From the NCBI GenBank assembly GCA_963576785.1, contig OY756148.1:1-64000 (forward strand): a DNA stretch of 64,000 nucleotides, read 5' to 3'. This document shows, piece by piece, positions 1 through 11,449 of the stretch. The DNA comes from Chlorophyllum brunneum. Taxonomy: Eukaryota > Basidiomycota > Agaricomycetes > Agaricales > Agaricaceae. Made by a program: the position numbers and the translations under genes. The number at the start of each line of letters is the position of its first letter. Positions within the stretch are counted from its first letter, which is position 1. The notes under the pieces were generated by a model. It ran no database searches and had not been told where the DNA came from. It saw only the letters and a program-made list of their open reading frames with translations.

Positions 1-114
1 AACCCTAACCCTAACCCTAACCCTAACCCTAACCCTAACCCTAACCCTAACCCTAACCCTAACCCTAACCCTAACCCTAACCCTAACCCTAACCCTAACC
101 CTAACCCTAACCCT
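1..114. repeat. Telomere repeat array (CCCTAA)n, left chromosome end
   Basis: Nineteen exact copies of the hexamer aaccct run from the first base with no variant unit. The C-rich strand reads 5'->3' into the window, so the G-rich TTAGGG strand runs outward, as expected for a left chromosome end. TTAGGG is the usual telomere repeat of filamentous fungi, including basidiomycetes. The array stops abruptly at base 114. Confidence 0.98.
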
Positions 115-1264
115 CTATATCCTGTTGCGCTCGGTCGTCCCTCCAATCTGTGATATCGCACTCTTGATCATGACCATTCCTGTTATGGCCGTAGTCGTAG
201 CTGTAGTTGTGGCCACAATCGTAGGGGTAGTAGTGGTCATAGTCGTACCGGTCGAAGACACATCTTTCCTGACTGGGTCTGCGGGGGGCAGGCCTATGTC
301 AGGGCCTCTGTGATTCCAATGCACGTTGAGTGACCATGGGCCTGCTCAGTGACTGGAGAGCAACAGTATGTCTGCTCTTTGACCATAAAGCAACAATATG
401 TCTGCTCATTCCACAAGGGTGGTCGACATCCTGCTTGAGGGCGGGGTAGTGGACATGGGGGGCGAAGCAGGTATGATCGGGTGCGGATCGCGCTCGATCG
501 GACGCTAGCTGGGGTGGGTGGTGTTGGTAAATGAGCACCCCATCATTGTTGGGGTGTCCGATGTGATTGGTGAGGCCATTTGTGCAGTGTGGTATAGCAG
601 GAAGAGGCTAGCGTGGCCGTAGTAATGTGAGAGTGAGAGGGAGAGCAACGAAGTGCTGGCATTGATGGTTGATTGCCGAGTGATCGCCGTACCGATCATT
701 TTGGAAAGGTCAGTCCATATGCGGAGTGGCTGTGTGATCGGAATATATCAATTATTTATTGATTTTTTGTCGCCTAAATTCGAGTATTTTCGAAATGGCG
801 CGAGAACGCGGGCTTCTCGGGCTTAGATAATGGCACTAAAATTCATTTTCTAATTTTTCTCGTTTTATTGGTATTTTTTCGCTATTTATTACTAATATAC
901 CAGAGGTGGTTCTGAAATGGTCCTGAGGTGGTCCTGTTGGTCCTGGGTGACCGTGGGAAGAATCTGTGGGGCATGGGAAAAAAGTGGTCCCCTTTCTCAC
1001 GGCCAATGAAGGACCAACGAGGGTGTGGTCCCAAGCCCAGGCATCTCGGGGAGCCAACTCGCTGTGGTCTTGGCCTATGGGAATATATTTCGGCAGTTGC
1101 CATGTGGTTCCGAGGTGGTTCTGGTAATTTTTTAATATTGTAAATTCTGTACAATATTCAGGTATGATCCAGATGACATGATTTCATATTCAATAAATGC
1201 AGAGAAATCAGAGGATTCCAATGGTGTATATACTTAAGTGAAGGGGTACTATCTGAGGACACTC

Positions 1265-1300
1265 TTAGTACTGACACCAGGGGTCTGGTGTCAGTACTAA
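1265..1300. repeat. Perfect inverted repeat, 15-nt arms, 6-nt loop
   Basis: The left arm ttagtactgacacca and the right arm tggtgtcagtactaa are exact reverse complements separated by ggggtc. It lies in gene-free subtelomere. It could be a hairpin or a footprint of a mobile element; no coding context explains it. Confidence 0.8.
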
Positions 1301-1427
1301 TAGTGCCAGGGGACCTTCACAACGGTCTGGTCTGTCAGGTCCAATCAAGGGTCCACAACTCATTTGGGGAGGGAAACATACCTTTTAGGGCATTAGTTGC
1401 CATTTTCCATCGTTTTTTCTCTTATTC

Positions 1428-1524
1428 TGATGACGGGTTGCCTTAACTGGCAATAATGATTGGCAGGCACCTCATTTTGATGACAGGTTGCCTTAACTGG
1501 CAATAATGATCGTCAGGCAACATA
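1428..1524. repeat. 50-bp direct repeat, two copies
   Basis: A unit starting tgatgac(g/a)ggttgccttaa occurs at 1428 and again at 1478. The shared part continues as ctggcaataatgat before the copies diverge. Each unit also contains a small inverted repeat (ttgcc...ggcaa). Confidence 0.75.
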
Positions 1525-2131
1525 TAATGCACCTCACATTATAAGAATCAGATTATTAGGTATCAATATTTTTCCGATTTATTTGCTATTTTTTGTCCTG
1601 TATTTTCCAGTATTTTCCATTTTCTGAGAGAACAAATCCTTCTTACCCTTTTATTCTTTCACTAAAATTCATTCCCAAATATTTCCTATTTTCTCCATAT
1701 TTTTTCGATAATTCTCACATGTGGTCACATAGTAGTGTCACATCACTGGTCGACTTTGTGCTGACAGTGACCAGTGATGCCATCACTAATGCTCTGATAA
1801 TACTCTAATGGTATCCCTAATCATTGTGTTGGTGTGGGTACACTTACAGTCATCTCGGATATTGCATATTCAATATTTTCTTCATTTTTCCCTTATTTTT
1901 CGTCGCCTAAATTCCAGTAAATTCAATTTTCCATGTGAATGCGGCCATTTCGGCCCCTTCTCACTTCACTCAAAATTCCTTTTCAATTATCCCCGAATTA
2001 CTAATATTTTTCTGTAATTATTCCCAGGCGTGGACCATCTCAGGTGCCATCCAGTGCCATGGTATGCACTATAAATGCCATGTGGGAACATGTGCCCATT
2101 TGCGGACCATCAATTTGATGGCCTATTTGGC

Positions 2132-2465
2132 TTGCCATCAGTGATGAGTGATGGTATCACTGATGATCGATGGCACGCAGCGGGTACCGTGTGAGTGCAA
2201 TCAGTGATGACCGATGGTATCACTGATGGCACCGAGTTGATGGGATGAGAGCGTGCCATCAGTGGTGAGTGATGGTATCACTGATGGCTGATGGCACGCA
2301 CCAAGTACCGTGTGAGTGCCATCGGTGATGAATGATACTATCACTGATGGCACCTTTTCATAGGACAAGAGCGTGCCATCAGTGATACTATCACTCATGG
2401 TTGATGGCACGCAGTACCGTGTAAGTACCATCAGCGATGAGTGATACCATCACTGATGGCACCGA
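2132..2465. repeat. Tandem array of palindromic units, about 120-bp dimer period
   Basis: Six units begin near 2134, 2197, 2255, 2318, 2374 and 2427. Each carries a palindrome of the type gccatcagtgat ... atcactgatggc. Two linkers alternate between units, one containing ggcacgca...taccgtgt and one containing gagcgtgcc, so the higher-order period is about 120 bp. This is subtelomeric satellite-like DNA, and several units could each fold as a hairpin. Confidence 0.8.
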
Positions 2466-2829
2466 GTTGGCGGTACCATCATCCTCGGCTGTTTCCGGAT
2501 GGTACCTGGTGGTACCCTATATTCGTGTTTAATAGTGTTTATTCTATATAATATTAAAGAGGCCACGGACTGGGACGGTTGTGGGCTCATTGGAATCGCA
2601 TTTAACAGCGCTATTTATTGGTATATAATTGCAATTTTCTATATGGCCTTGTATCCAGATACAGGCATTGATGGCACCCAGGGGAGTAGACCCCTAGTTG
2701 GAGTGGTAATACTGCTAGGGAATGCGTGGAAAGGACCTTTCATCATCACCTGACCCCTAGGGGACAATGATTTTGCTAGCTAAAATAATGACTAAGCTGA
2801 CCAAAAATGATGATCATTTGTCATCCCCA

Positions 2830-4296
2830 TCACTCCCAGGAGTTGTCCCCTTCTAAAGACAGACCACCTGACCCGTTACTCCACTCTAAATAGATAGAGA
2901 GATACTTAGAGATACCGTTCGGATACATTGGTAAAACAGTAGGGTTAGAGTTTGCATAATCCATCGCAAGGTTGTCTGCCAGAGTGGACGCAAGAAGTTC
3001 GTCAAAGGAGGAGCTTGTATGGTGGAGATCGAGGTCTTCAACAAAGCGATCGCTGGTAGTGTTCAACCCGACGCTGACTTGAACTTCCCGGCGGACGTGG
3101 ATCTTGTTGCTACGAACGTCAAAGTGGTATTGTCGTAAGAGCGCATGATAGTCTTCGCCGAGGGTCCAGAACGCAAACTGATGTGATAAGTAAAGCGACC
3201 GAGGCAGAATATGTGGTGATCGAGAACAGGTGGAAAGCTCGGCTCGAGCAAGCCAACTGGGAAATAATGAGTCACGCGCACAGGCAAAAAGCTCAAAGGA
3301 ATTCTTACTCGGTGCCAAAAACTTCCTTCGGCTGGTCAATAAATCCAATATTACTGCTTACAGGCTTTCGAATTTCTTCCCAGTCCCTCTTCCTCTGCAA
3401 GTTCCATGTCGCCATGACCGCTTCCTGTCCAACCAACTCCATCACGACATCATGTCCGCTCGGACCGCTTTGAACAGCTCCTCCACCCCCGGCAGTGGTC
3501 GAAGTTGACGACGTACGGCTGACAGCACCAGGGGAAGCACTGAGCCGCACGGGACTCCCAACGGCTCCAGGCATCGATCTAGAAACAACGCCCATCGCTG
3601 TGGTTGAAACTGACGCGAGGCTAAGCTGGTCGCGAGGTCGTTGGTCACAAACGATTCGACGAAGGGAGGGTGTCCCATCGGCCGGGTCGGATCAGTGTAT
3701 TTGGAGGCTGGGTGGGGAGTAAGCTCGTGGGGATACGGACGTCGCCCGGATGAATGAACATGAACGTGAGATGGGCACGGTATTGCTCTACTGTCTTGAA
3801 GGTATTTGGTGGTCGAAGACGAACGAGGGGCGCAACTTCAACAAGGCGCGGCTGCTGGAGAGCGTCAGACAAAGTATGGAGGAGATATCTCAAGACTCAC
3901 CAGCTCATCGACATTCTTGACATTCCTTTGTTGTGGACGTCCGCCAAATGAATTCGTTGGAAAACATGAACGGTCACATTCTTCGTCCCAATCCAAATCC
4001 ATCTGCCATCCCTAGCACTCTCCACACTCTCAACAACACCGACGTCCGACCCCTCCGTAAGTCATACAGTCTGACTCCATCTCCAGCCTTGGCATGTCGT
4101 GGGCGAATACCAAATACCTTTCTCTGGAACCGAGATAAGACTACACCCATCCTTCGACAGGCCAGCATTACGATCGGTTGACTCTTGGAAGTCATAAATT
4201 CGGCAACCTTGACTTGTTTGTCGTCTACGTTGAACAGACCGAGAATCGTGACATAGAAGCCAGATTCAGTGATGATGAGAATGATGGTTAGTCAGC
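2830..4296 (-). pseudogene. 5'-truncated, frameshifted BCAS3-type WD40 (PROPPIN-like) protein remnant
   Basis: Read on the minus strand in several frames, this stretch gives successive pieces that fit fungal BCAS3-domain proteins: GFYVTILGL and SKSQPIVML near 4260-4160, YDLRRGRTSV near 4075, DGRW...VHVF near 4010-3970, NVKNVDEL near 3915, VRLRPPNTF near 3830, ATWNLQRKRDWEEIRKPV near 3400-3350, and STCSRSPHILPRSLYLSHQF then TLGEDYHALLR near 3240-3140. The pieces are not in one frame. One shift lies just after YDLRRGRTSV, a second between VHVF and the SFGG motif, and an intron with a gtgagt donor follows NVDEL. The N-terminal half of the family is absent, and the piece begins where the divergent PHD-SET gene starts. 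Intact BCAS3-type proteins are WD40 propeller proteins linked to phosphoinositide binding and autophagy. The family assignment rests on recalled motifs. Confidence 0.65.
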
Positions 4297-4339
4297 AGTG
4301 TGGGTGTGTTTATTATGCAGCTTCGCAGTTTTGCTCTGC

Positions 4340-7300
4340 ATGGAGGGCGTGGTGCCTCTGAAGCGCAAGGCCGACGAGGACGCGATCCGCTGCATCTGCG
4401 GCTTTGACTACGACGACGGCTTCTCCATCGCCTGCGACTCCTGCTCCCGCTGGTCACACGCCGCCTGCTTTGGCATCGTCGACGGCGCCGTCCCCGAGGA
4501 GTGGAGGTGCTGGATCTGCCATCCCCGCCCCGTCGACAAGCACGCTGCAGAGCGTTTCCAGCGCGCAAGACTCTACCGCCTCAGAGACGACCACCGCAGG
4601 CGTTCTTCCCCAGGCATCGACCGAAAACACCGCCGACTTTCCAACATCGCTGACCCCCACAAACGACGACAAAGACCCCCCGAAGACGACCACGTCGACA
4701 TTGAGGAGCCCTCGACCCACGCCTACGTCCCCATCTCATCCGACATCGTACACCCAGATGCCCGAGAAAAGCTGCGCCGTCATGCCCATCACTGGAGAGG
4801 CATCACAGCTCTTTCAGACGACCCCTCGGCCCCCGTCTTTCTCTCCCCAGACTACCAGCCCTCCCCAACTACACTCAAACAACTCCCCTCCACCCGCTCG
4901 TCCATTTCTCTCTTCACAAACCCCGCTGTTCTCCCTCCCGCATACGCCGTACATACCGCCGCTCCCGTTCCTGAAGACCATTACATCGCACCCTTTACCT
5001 CCTCCATCACCCCCTCCTCGTCCTACCTCGCAGATCCCCTCAACGCCTACGCCCATCTAGGCATGCCAAAGCCTTTCGTCCACCTCATCGGCCCTCCCCT
5101 CGACCTTGCCTTGGACGCTCGTATTGCAGGTGACAGTTCTCGCTTCGTTCGCAGCGGCTGTAGACCAAACGCCATCCTTCGTCCCGTTCTTTGTCCGCGA
5201 AAAGACTCGGACGCCCTTTCCTTTGGCGTATTTGCAACAAGAGATCTCAAGCCGGACGAAGAAATCATTCTTGGCTGGGAATGGGACGACGGAAACGCCG
5301 TCCACTCCCTTCCCGCTCTCATTCAAGCCCCTCACACCTTTCCGTACGTCCTCTTCCTTATCTTTCCATTCTACCACCTTACCCATACCTTAGCTTCCCA
5401 TACCCCTCTGACAGGCCTCATCAGATCCAGCGCCTCCGCAATCAAATGTCCAACATTCTCCACGCCCTCTCCTCCACATTCACCACCTGCGCCTGTGGCT
5501 CAAACGCAAGAGATTGCGTCGTCAATCAAATGGCCGCCTTTGTTGACGACGACCATTCAAAGCTCCTCTCTCCCGACAACCTCGATCTCGGTCCCCTTAT
5601 CGGAAAACGTCGTGGTTTTCGTACCCGCGAGCGCATTCCCTTTACAAGCGGAATGAGTGGTGTCGAAATGTGCCTACAACCGCCCTCTCCCAAAGGAAAG
5701 GCCAAGGCAAGGCCCAACGGCCTCGTCCACGACGACATCATCGCCAGATCCACTTTTCCCCGTAAGTACACTTCTATTTTCATATTACTCTATTAACCGT
5801 TGTTATCAGCTACCCACACACCCATCGCCCCACCCCGTATCCGACGTTCTTCAAGTCGTACATCCACCTCTTCCGATAACAACCGCCCTCTCCCAGAACC
5901 AGATCCACCAGATGACGACGACGAACCTCTCACCGAAGATCGTATGCCCCCCAAGATGCGTAAGCGATGGAAGCAACAGCTCAGAGCCCAGAGAAAGACG
6001 TCCCAAAGTCCCGCTCCCAGCGCCGTCAGTATCGACGAGCCAGCGGTTGGTTTGGGCATTCATTTAGACCCAAGCAGCTCAAAATCCACCCGTCTGTTTT
6101 TAAAATTTATCTCTTCTATTTCTCACTCACTTCATTTCTAGCTATGCCCCCTCCTCCACTCCCTTCAACCTCGTCCGATCTCGCCCACCTCGCTTGCTTC
6201 GAGGGAACCTCTCCGTCGGCCGACTTTTCCCGTCTCTCTATCATCTCTCCTCGTGTCGAACCCACTCAGAGTCCATTCCAATCTTGGGCGCCTTTCGAGC
6301 GCAAAGAGTCGCCTAGCACCAAAATGGATGTGGATCCGTTACCACCATCACCGTCACCACGTTCACCTCCCGTCTCCATCTCACCTCCCCGTTCGCGCTC
6401 GCAATCACCACATCGACATCCTTCGCCTGCTTCGACCGCAATTACGACTCCTCCATCACCTCAAGGTTCCAAACTCCCCGATGTCGTTCCCCCTCCACAG
6501 CCGATATCAGACTCGCCGGAATCACCACCTGAAATTCGGATTGATACGGCTTCCCCCATATCACCCGCCACTCCTACGCCACCACCGTTACCAGAAAGGA
6601 TGATAATCGACGACACTCAACTTTTGACCCCACCTGGTCTTGGAGCGCCAAATCCCTGGCAGCGGTCGGCTACACCGCTCCCTCCCGGATCGCCACGACT
6701 ACAATATCCCCCACAAACTTCACCCGGTGGACCTACCGATGACCTTAAACCGCCATCGATCGTCGAGGATCCCGAGGTTCTTTCACCGGCATCACCACCA
6801 CCATCACCGCCGCGTATACCCACGCCATCACCTCCTAGCCCTCCTCCAGCTCCATCTCCACCTCCAGCGCCCAAAGTTAAATTATCATTAAAGGATTTCG
6901 CAGCTCGGAAGAAACGACAGAGAGAGGAGAATCCTGGTGTGAAGAGTGAGGGTGAAGGATCGCCGATGATCGAGACGAAATCTTTGGTGCAGGATTCTTC
7001 GATGAATACTACCAAGGTGCCGGGATTCGTTCCTGCTACGTCTTTGACTACTTTGGCTTCGAATTCGACATCAGCTTCGTCTTCGTCGACGGCTTCGGCG
7101 ATCGTTAATGCCATGAATGCCAGTCCTGGGAAGACTTATAATGGGTCTTCTGGGAAACCATATGTCGAGGTACGTGTACAGTTCTTATCGTTACACCCAA
7201 GGCCGATTGATTTGTCAATTAGATTATGCCACGGTCAGCTCCTAGTACATCGCTTCCTGTCAAGCTACAATCGGAGATGAGGCATGCTGGATCCCCGTCT

Positions 7301-8967
7301 CCGGCGACTACGTCGTCGAAATCAATATTGCCGTTGTCAGCATCATCAACATCATCCGTATCAGCGATAAAGCCAACGGTAATACTGTCATCATCCGCCC
7401 AGGTAGCAGCCAGGCAAGCTCGTCCTTACGTGCTCGCTTTGGATAATCCGTGGTCATTGTTTGCGTGTGGTGCTTTGGAGAAGGAGAAGAAGGAGCGGGA
7501 TGAAGTTGTTGAGAAGGACAGATTACGAGAAGAGAGAGAGAAGAGGGAACGTGAAGAGTTGGAGCAACGAATCAAGGAGGAGAAGGAGCGAAAGGAACGT
7601 GAGGAGGCGAAGGCCCGCCTCGTTGCTAAAGGTACGTCGCCGTTAAATTTTAATCCTTGTTAGCTAATTTTATATCAATAGACGCTCAAGAGCTCAAGAC
7701 AAAGCAAGAACTCGTTGATGTACCGATACCCCCTCCCCCATCCGCTCCCATCTCATCTCAGGCCTCACCTCCGCTCATGAATACGAGGGTTCCGTCTCAG
7801 GAAGATGGTGAGATTTCTTCAAACTCAACCCCAAGTTTACTTCCCACTCCCTCGGTATCAGTTCCCACTACGTCAGCCATTATTCCAAGGGGCCTACGAC
7901 CAGGAGGACATGGCCAGATACCGACAGCACCAAGAGCTCATCGGTTGGGATACACGTACGCGAAGAATACTCCAACGGGCCCTAGAGCGCTTAAACCCTC
8001 CGAGACGGCGCCTACTGGACCTGCAGCTTTTAGGGAAGCGATGGTTCCGAGTTTTCGAAAAGCCGGTTTCAGTGAAGCAAGGATTGGTGCTCTTCTGAGA
8101 CCACCGCCACCTCCTCAGCCGAATACGTCTCCTCCGCCTCAACCTCCTCCACCGTCTATCGCGCGTGCTCGATTTTCGCCCTCACCTTCGGTTGCTTCGA
8201 CTTCGACTTCGGCTTTGGCTTTACCTTCTCAATCCACAGTATCGTCTTCATCTCACCCCACGCCATCAACTTCGAGTGGAAACGTTGCTAGTAGGAGTAG
8301 TAGTAGGCAACGATCGGTGTCTGTATCGTCAACCTCTTCCACCCCGGCTCCTCAATCGACGAGGAGCTCGAGCGAAAAGACGAGTACATCTACGACCACT
8401 CATCGTCCGTCTCTATCTAACATCAACACGGTCGTTACAAATACGTCGTCGAAATCGAATACTCCTACTTCGTCCACACCCGCTACACCCACGACAGCCA
8501 TGTCGACGACACTACCTGTTCCTCCAGCAGCAGGATTACCGCCACGTCCATCCGTGACTCTGGGGACTGGGACCGGGTCGAATAACCATCATCATCATCA
8601 TTTGAGTTCGTCACATCCGATGAGTGTGATGGCTATGGGGATGGGTAGTAGTAGTTCGAAACGGACTGGGGTTGAGAGGGGAGGGAGGTATACTCATAGG
8701 GTGGGTGATGAACGAGAGCGTGAGACGGATAGGGAGAGAGATCAGGATTCGGATAGGGAGAGGGAACGTGAGAGGGAGAGGGAGAGGGAGAGAGACCGAG
8801 ATAGAGATAGGGAGAGGGAGAGGGAGAGGGAGAGGGAGAGGGATAGGGACAGGGACAGAGACAGAGACAGAGACAGGGACAGAGATAGGGATAGAGATAG
8901 GGACAGGGATAGGGATAGGGATCGCGTTTGGAAGCCGCGGGGATGGGATTCCTGGTCGGGTCGATAA
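4340..8967 (+). CDS. SET3: PHD finger + SET domain protein (Set3/MLL5-like), 6 exons
   Basis: Exons 4340-5343, 5415-5761, 5810-6091, 6142-7169, 7223-7631 and 7682-8967 join in frame to about 1,451 residues. Residues 17-60 form a PHD finger with zinc ligands C18, C20, C32, C35, H40, C43, C57 and C60. A SET domain covers roughly residues 200-335, with RFVRSGCRPNA and EEIILGWEWDDGNAVH, and continues into exon 2 with FTTCACGSNARDCVV. The middle is proline/serine-rich and disordered. A charged coiled stretch rich in E, K and R is encoded near 7475-7625, and the C-terminus is a long run of RE/RD dipeptides (about 8700-8935). Set3/MLL5 proteins are chromatin factors whose SET domain usually lacks methyltransferase activity, and in yeast Set3 scaffolds a histone deacetylase complex. 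The 4340 ATG is the first in-frame ATG before the PHD. The weakest splice is the gtctgt donor at 6092. Confidence 0.85.
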
Positions 8968-11449
8968 GATGTATAGGATATGGATATGGTTTATATGGGT
9001 TTTGTTGAGTTTTCCTTTGCTTACGCTTTCAAATTGCAATTTTTTATTTTTTTCAATGGGGTTCGTCTCGATTTTTGTTTACGGACATGATATATACAAT
9101 TCTTTTCTCTTGTATCACTCTTCCTCCTCCGCTGTCTCCTTCGCACCTAGCTCTTATTTTTTTTTCTTTCGTTGCTGGTATAACTTTTGTTGTCGTATTG
9201 GAAGTCCTTTTATTGAATGGTTGAATTACGTGAATTAATTGCTTTCTTTGCTCTGTCTGGGTTCGGAATTGTATATCCTTATTGGTTCGTCGTTGTGAGA
9301 AGCACAAATACTATATATACTATATATACTATGAATACAATCAATACCACGAATGCCACGTAATCAATTCAACGAATCAGACGAATTAGACGAATTAGAC
9401 GAATACAATCAATACCATGAATACCATGAATACAATCAAGAATCAATCTAGGAGTCAGGTACATTTGTTGAGATATCCAACTCATATGATAACCCTTGGC
9501 ATAGGACGCCAAGATCTATGAGCAGCCTGGGTTTTTGATCTTGATTTGATGTTGCGTCGGTGCTGCGGTGGTTCCGATCGTTGGGGAAGAGGGGGTGAAT
9601 GGCTTATCCGGTGGGTTTAGGGGGAGGGTGTGTTGGTTGAGTTTTGAGGAGAGTTGGGATGGTTCGTGTTGATGGAATGGATTTGTAGAAGACATCCGGA
9701 TTCTCGAGTACGGCTAAAAATTCATTGAAGATACAACCCAACCCACCCGGGGGACTGCGATGAATGGTGAGTGGATGTGACTTCAGAACGTAGACATTCG
9801 GGAATTTAAGATGTGGAAAGTCGACGCCACACAGCTAAAATTCATTGATTCTTCGGATTGTATTTTAGAGATTGGCGGCTTGTAATCACCGACCGTTCGT
9901 GCCTTTGATTGAGCTAAGAGTTGATATAAGCCTGAACCTTACCAGTGAACGAGGATGACGTGTAAGGTTTGTGTACGTCCCTCTCTTCTTCAACTCTTAT
10001 TCTGATATTTCACGTCCCGACGTTCATCATAGTCCTTACTTTTCGGTTCTTTGATGGGTCAGGTCTGTCCTCGCTGCAGGCGCTACAGCTATGCTGCGAT
10101 GGTGCCTATTCCCGCCCGTTCACACCACGATACAAGATTTCCTGATAGTTGCAGTGGCCTCCTCCAGAAAAACCCAGATTGTGGAAGCTCTGCCGAGCCT
10201 AGTACAACCCATGCCGAATTCTGTGATCTCGTAGGTGATCGCAATCACGATATCAAGACTTGATGATTGATGATGGGTTATGTCTTTCATGTGTTCCCGG
10301 CCGCCGTAACCGCCTTCGCACTACTACATTTTGAAAGATCCCGACTGGATAAATGTGGACATCAATACATCAGACCTATCAATTCTCCCTTGACGCGTTA
10401 TTGGCCTAGGACTAAAAATGTAGGTGTTTCTCAGAACGGTCCGTCGGTCCCCCGGCTTCCGCACACATACGCTCACAACAATCGCTCCAAGGCCTGCATG
10501 TCACTGCCGACCGGCATTCCTCCTCGAACTATCACACACCACTCGCCCTTATATAACCGTTCACATGTGCCGAGTAGCATCACCGTAACCGCTCGTAACA
10601 GCTTTCTGAAATAAGTACAACCTAGCTTCTCTCAGCTTCTGTTCCGCAGGCGAGATTCCGAATATTAAAACTCGGCTCAATTCTATCAACCAAAAATGGT
10701 AAACCCCAACAAAAATTCCTGACGTGCGAGGAACTGTGTTCGTGAATGGAAGCTGTCCAGATGCGAGTAAAAATACTCCGTACGTATTTTAGAACCGGCA
10801 GTCGAAGATTGATGGTATGGTTCTAGGATTCTGGGTATGACTATAATGGCAGCAAAGCCCAGATATGGTCTATTCTTCGCGGAAATGGAATGGTCCGCCT
10901 CTCGGAAACAAATTATTCTCTTGACCCCGTGTCAAGTACGTGTGTACAGTGAAAGTTCACAAGCTTTTCCAGTATTGATATTTCCCTCGCTTATGGGCCT
11001 CGTGAATGACGCCAAGGTGAAGATTTGAGTGTGCGACAAGGGCCTTGCTGCCTAACAATGGTACCGGACTGATAAAAATCGCATCATTGACAAGAAAGAG
11101 TATGTTCAATAGGATCATCCGTTCCGCCCCAGGTCTATTGAGGGGTTAAATGGCGATGGAACCGAAACATGGCAACGTACAGATGGAAATCACACTCAAA
11201 TTTGAATCTAGGTGATAGTACTCCTGTCGGAGTAAGCAACATGGACTGTTCCCACAAGTCGGACCAAATGTACGTAAGTGAAATAAGCTCTTTCTCCGTA
11301 ATGTAGCACTGTACAAGCTAATGATTCCATATTTTGATGATGGAATGTCGAGTCTCCTTTTTGATGCGCTTGCGTTTCTGTGTGTCTGTGGGTATTTTTG
11401 CGCAAGTAGAGAATTTATGGGCACATACGGTAATGAGGTCAATCATAAA
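8968..11449. other. Long intergenic region, no gene recognised
   Basis: About 2.5 kb separates the SET gene from the convergent membrane-protein gene. Open frames here are short and resemble nothing I know. From 9307 to 9440 there are short tandem repeats built on tactatata, gacgaatta and taccatgaa. The rest is unremarkable, and a short non-coding or lineage-specific gene cannot be excluded. Confidence 0.5.
9307..9440. repeat. Cluster of short tandem repeats
   Basis: Three imperfect microsatellite-like runs lie next to each other: tactatata units at about 9311-9331, gacgaatta units at about 9375-9400, and taccatgaa units at about 9412-9432. They sit downstream of the SET gene in non-coding DNA. 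Confidence 0.7.

Larger units (their letters stand above)
115..2829. other. Gene-free subtelomeric region
   Basis: No reading frame here looks like a conserved protein. The stretch holds short direct and inverted repeats, including a near-perfect hairpin at 1265-1300, a 50-bp direct repeat at about 1428 and a palindromic tandem array at 2132-2465. A motif of the form gaggtggttctg recurs at about 903 and 1113, and a direct repeat around 'tatgtctgctc' recurs at about 367 and 396. Confidence 0.7.

Noticed and set aside
115..699. Open frames in the first 600 bases after the telomere
   Set aside because: Low-complexity translations (Thr/Ile/Val-rich from gtagtagt-like DNA) on both strands, no splice structure and no family resemblance.
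7894..9039. Long open frames on the other frames and strand of the SET gene 3' end
   Set aside because: They arise from the purine-rich RE/RD repeat tract, which leaves several frames open on both strands; the SET gene frame explains the region.
10051..10614. Two adjacent plus-strand frames (70 and 115 codons)
   Set aside because: No conserved motif, no plausible join between them and no promoter signal; treated as chance frames in intergenic DNA.
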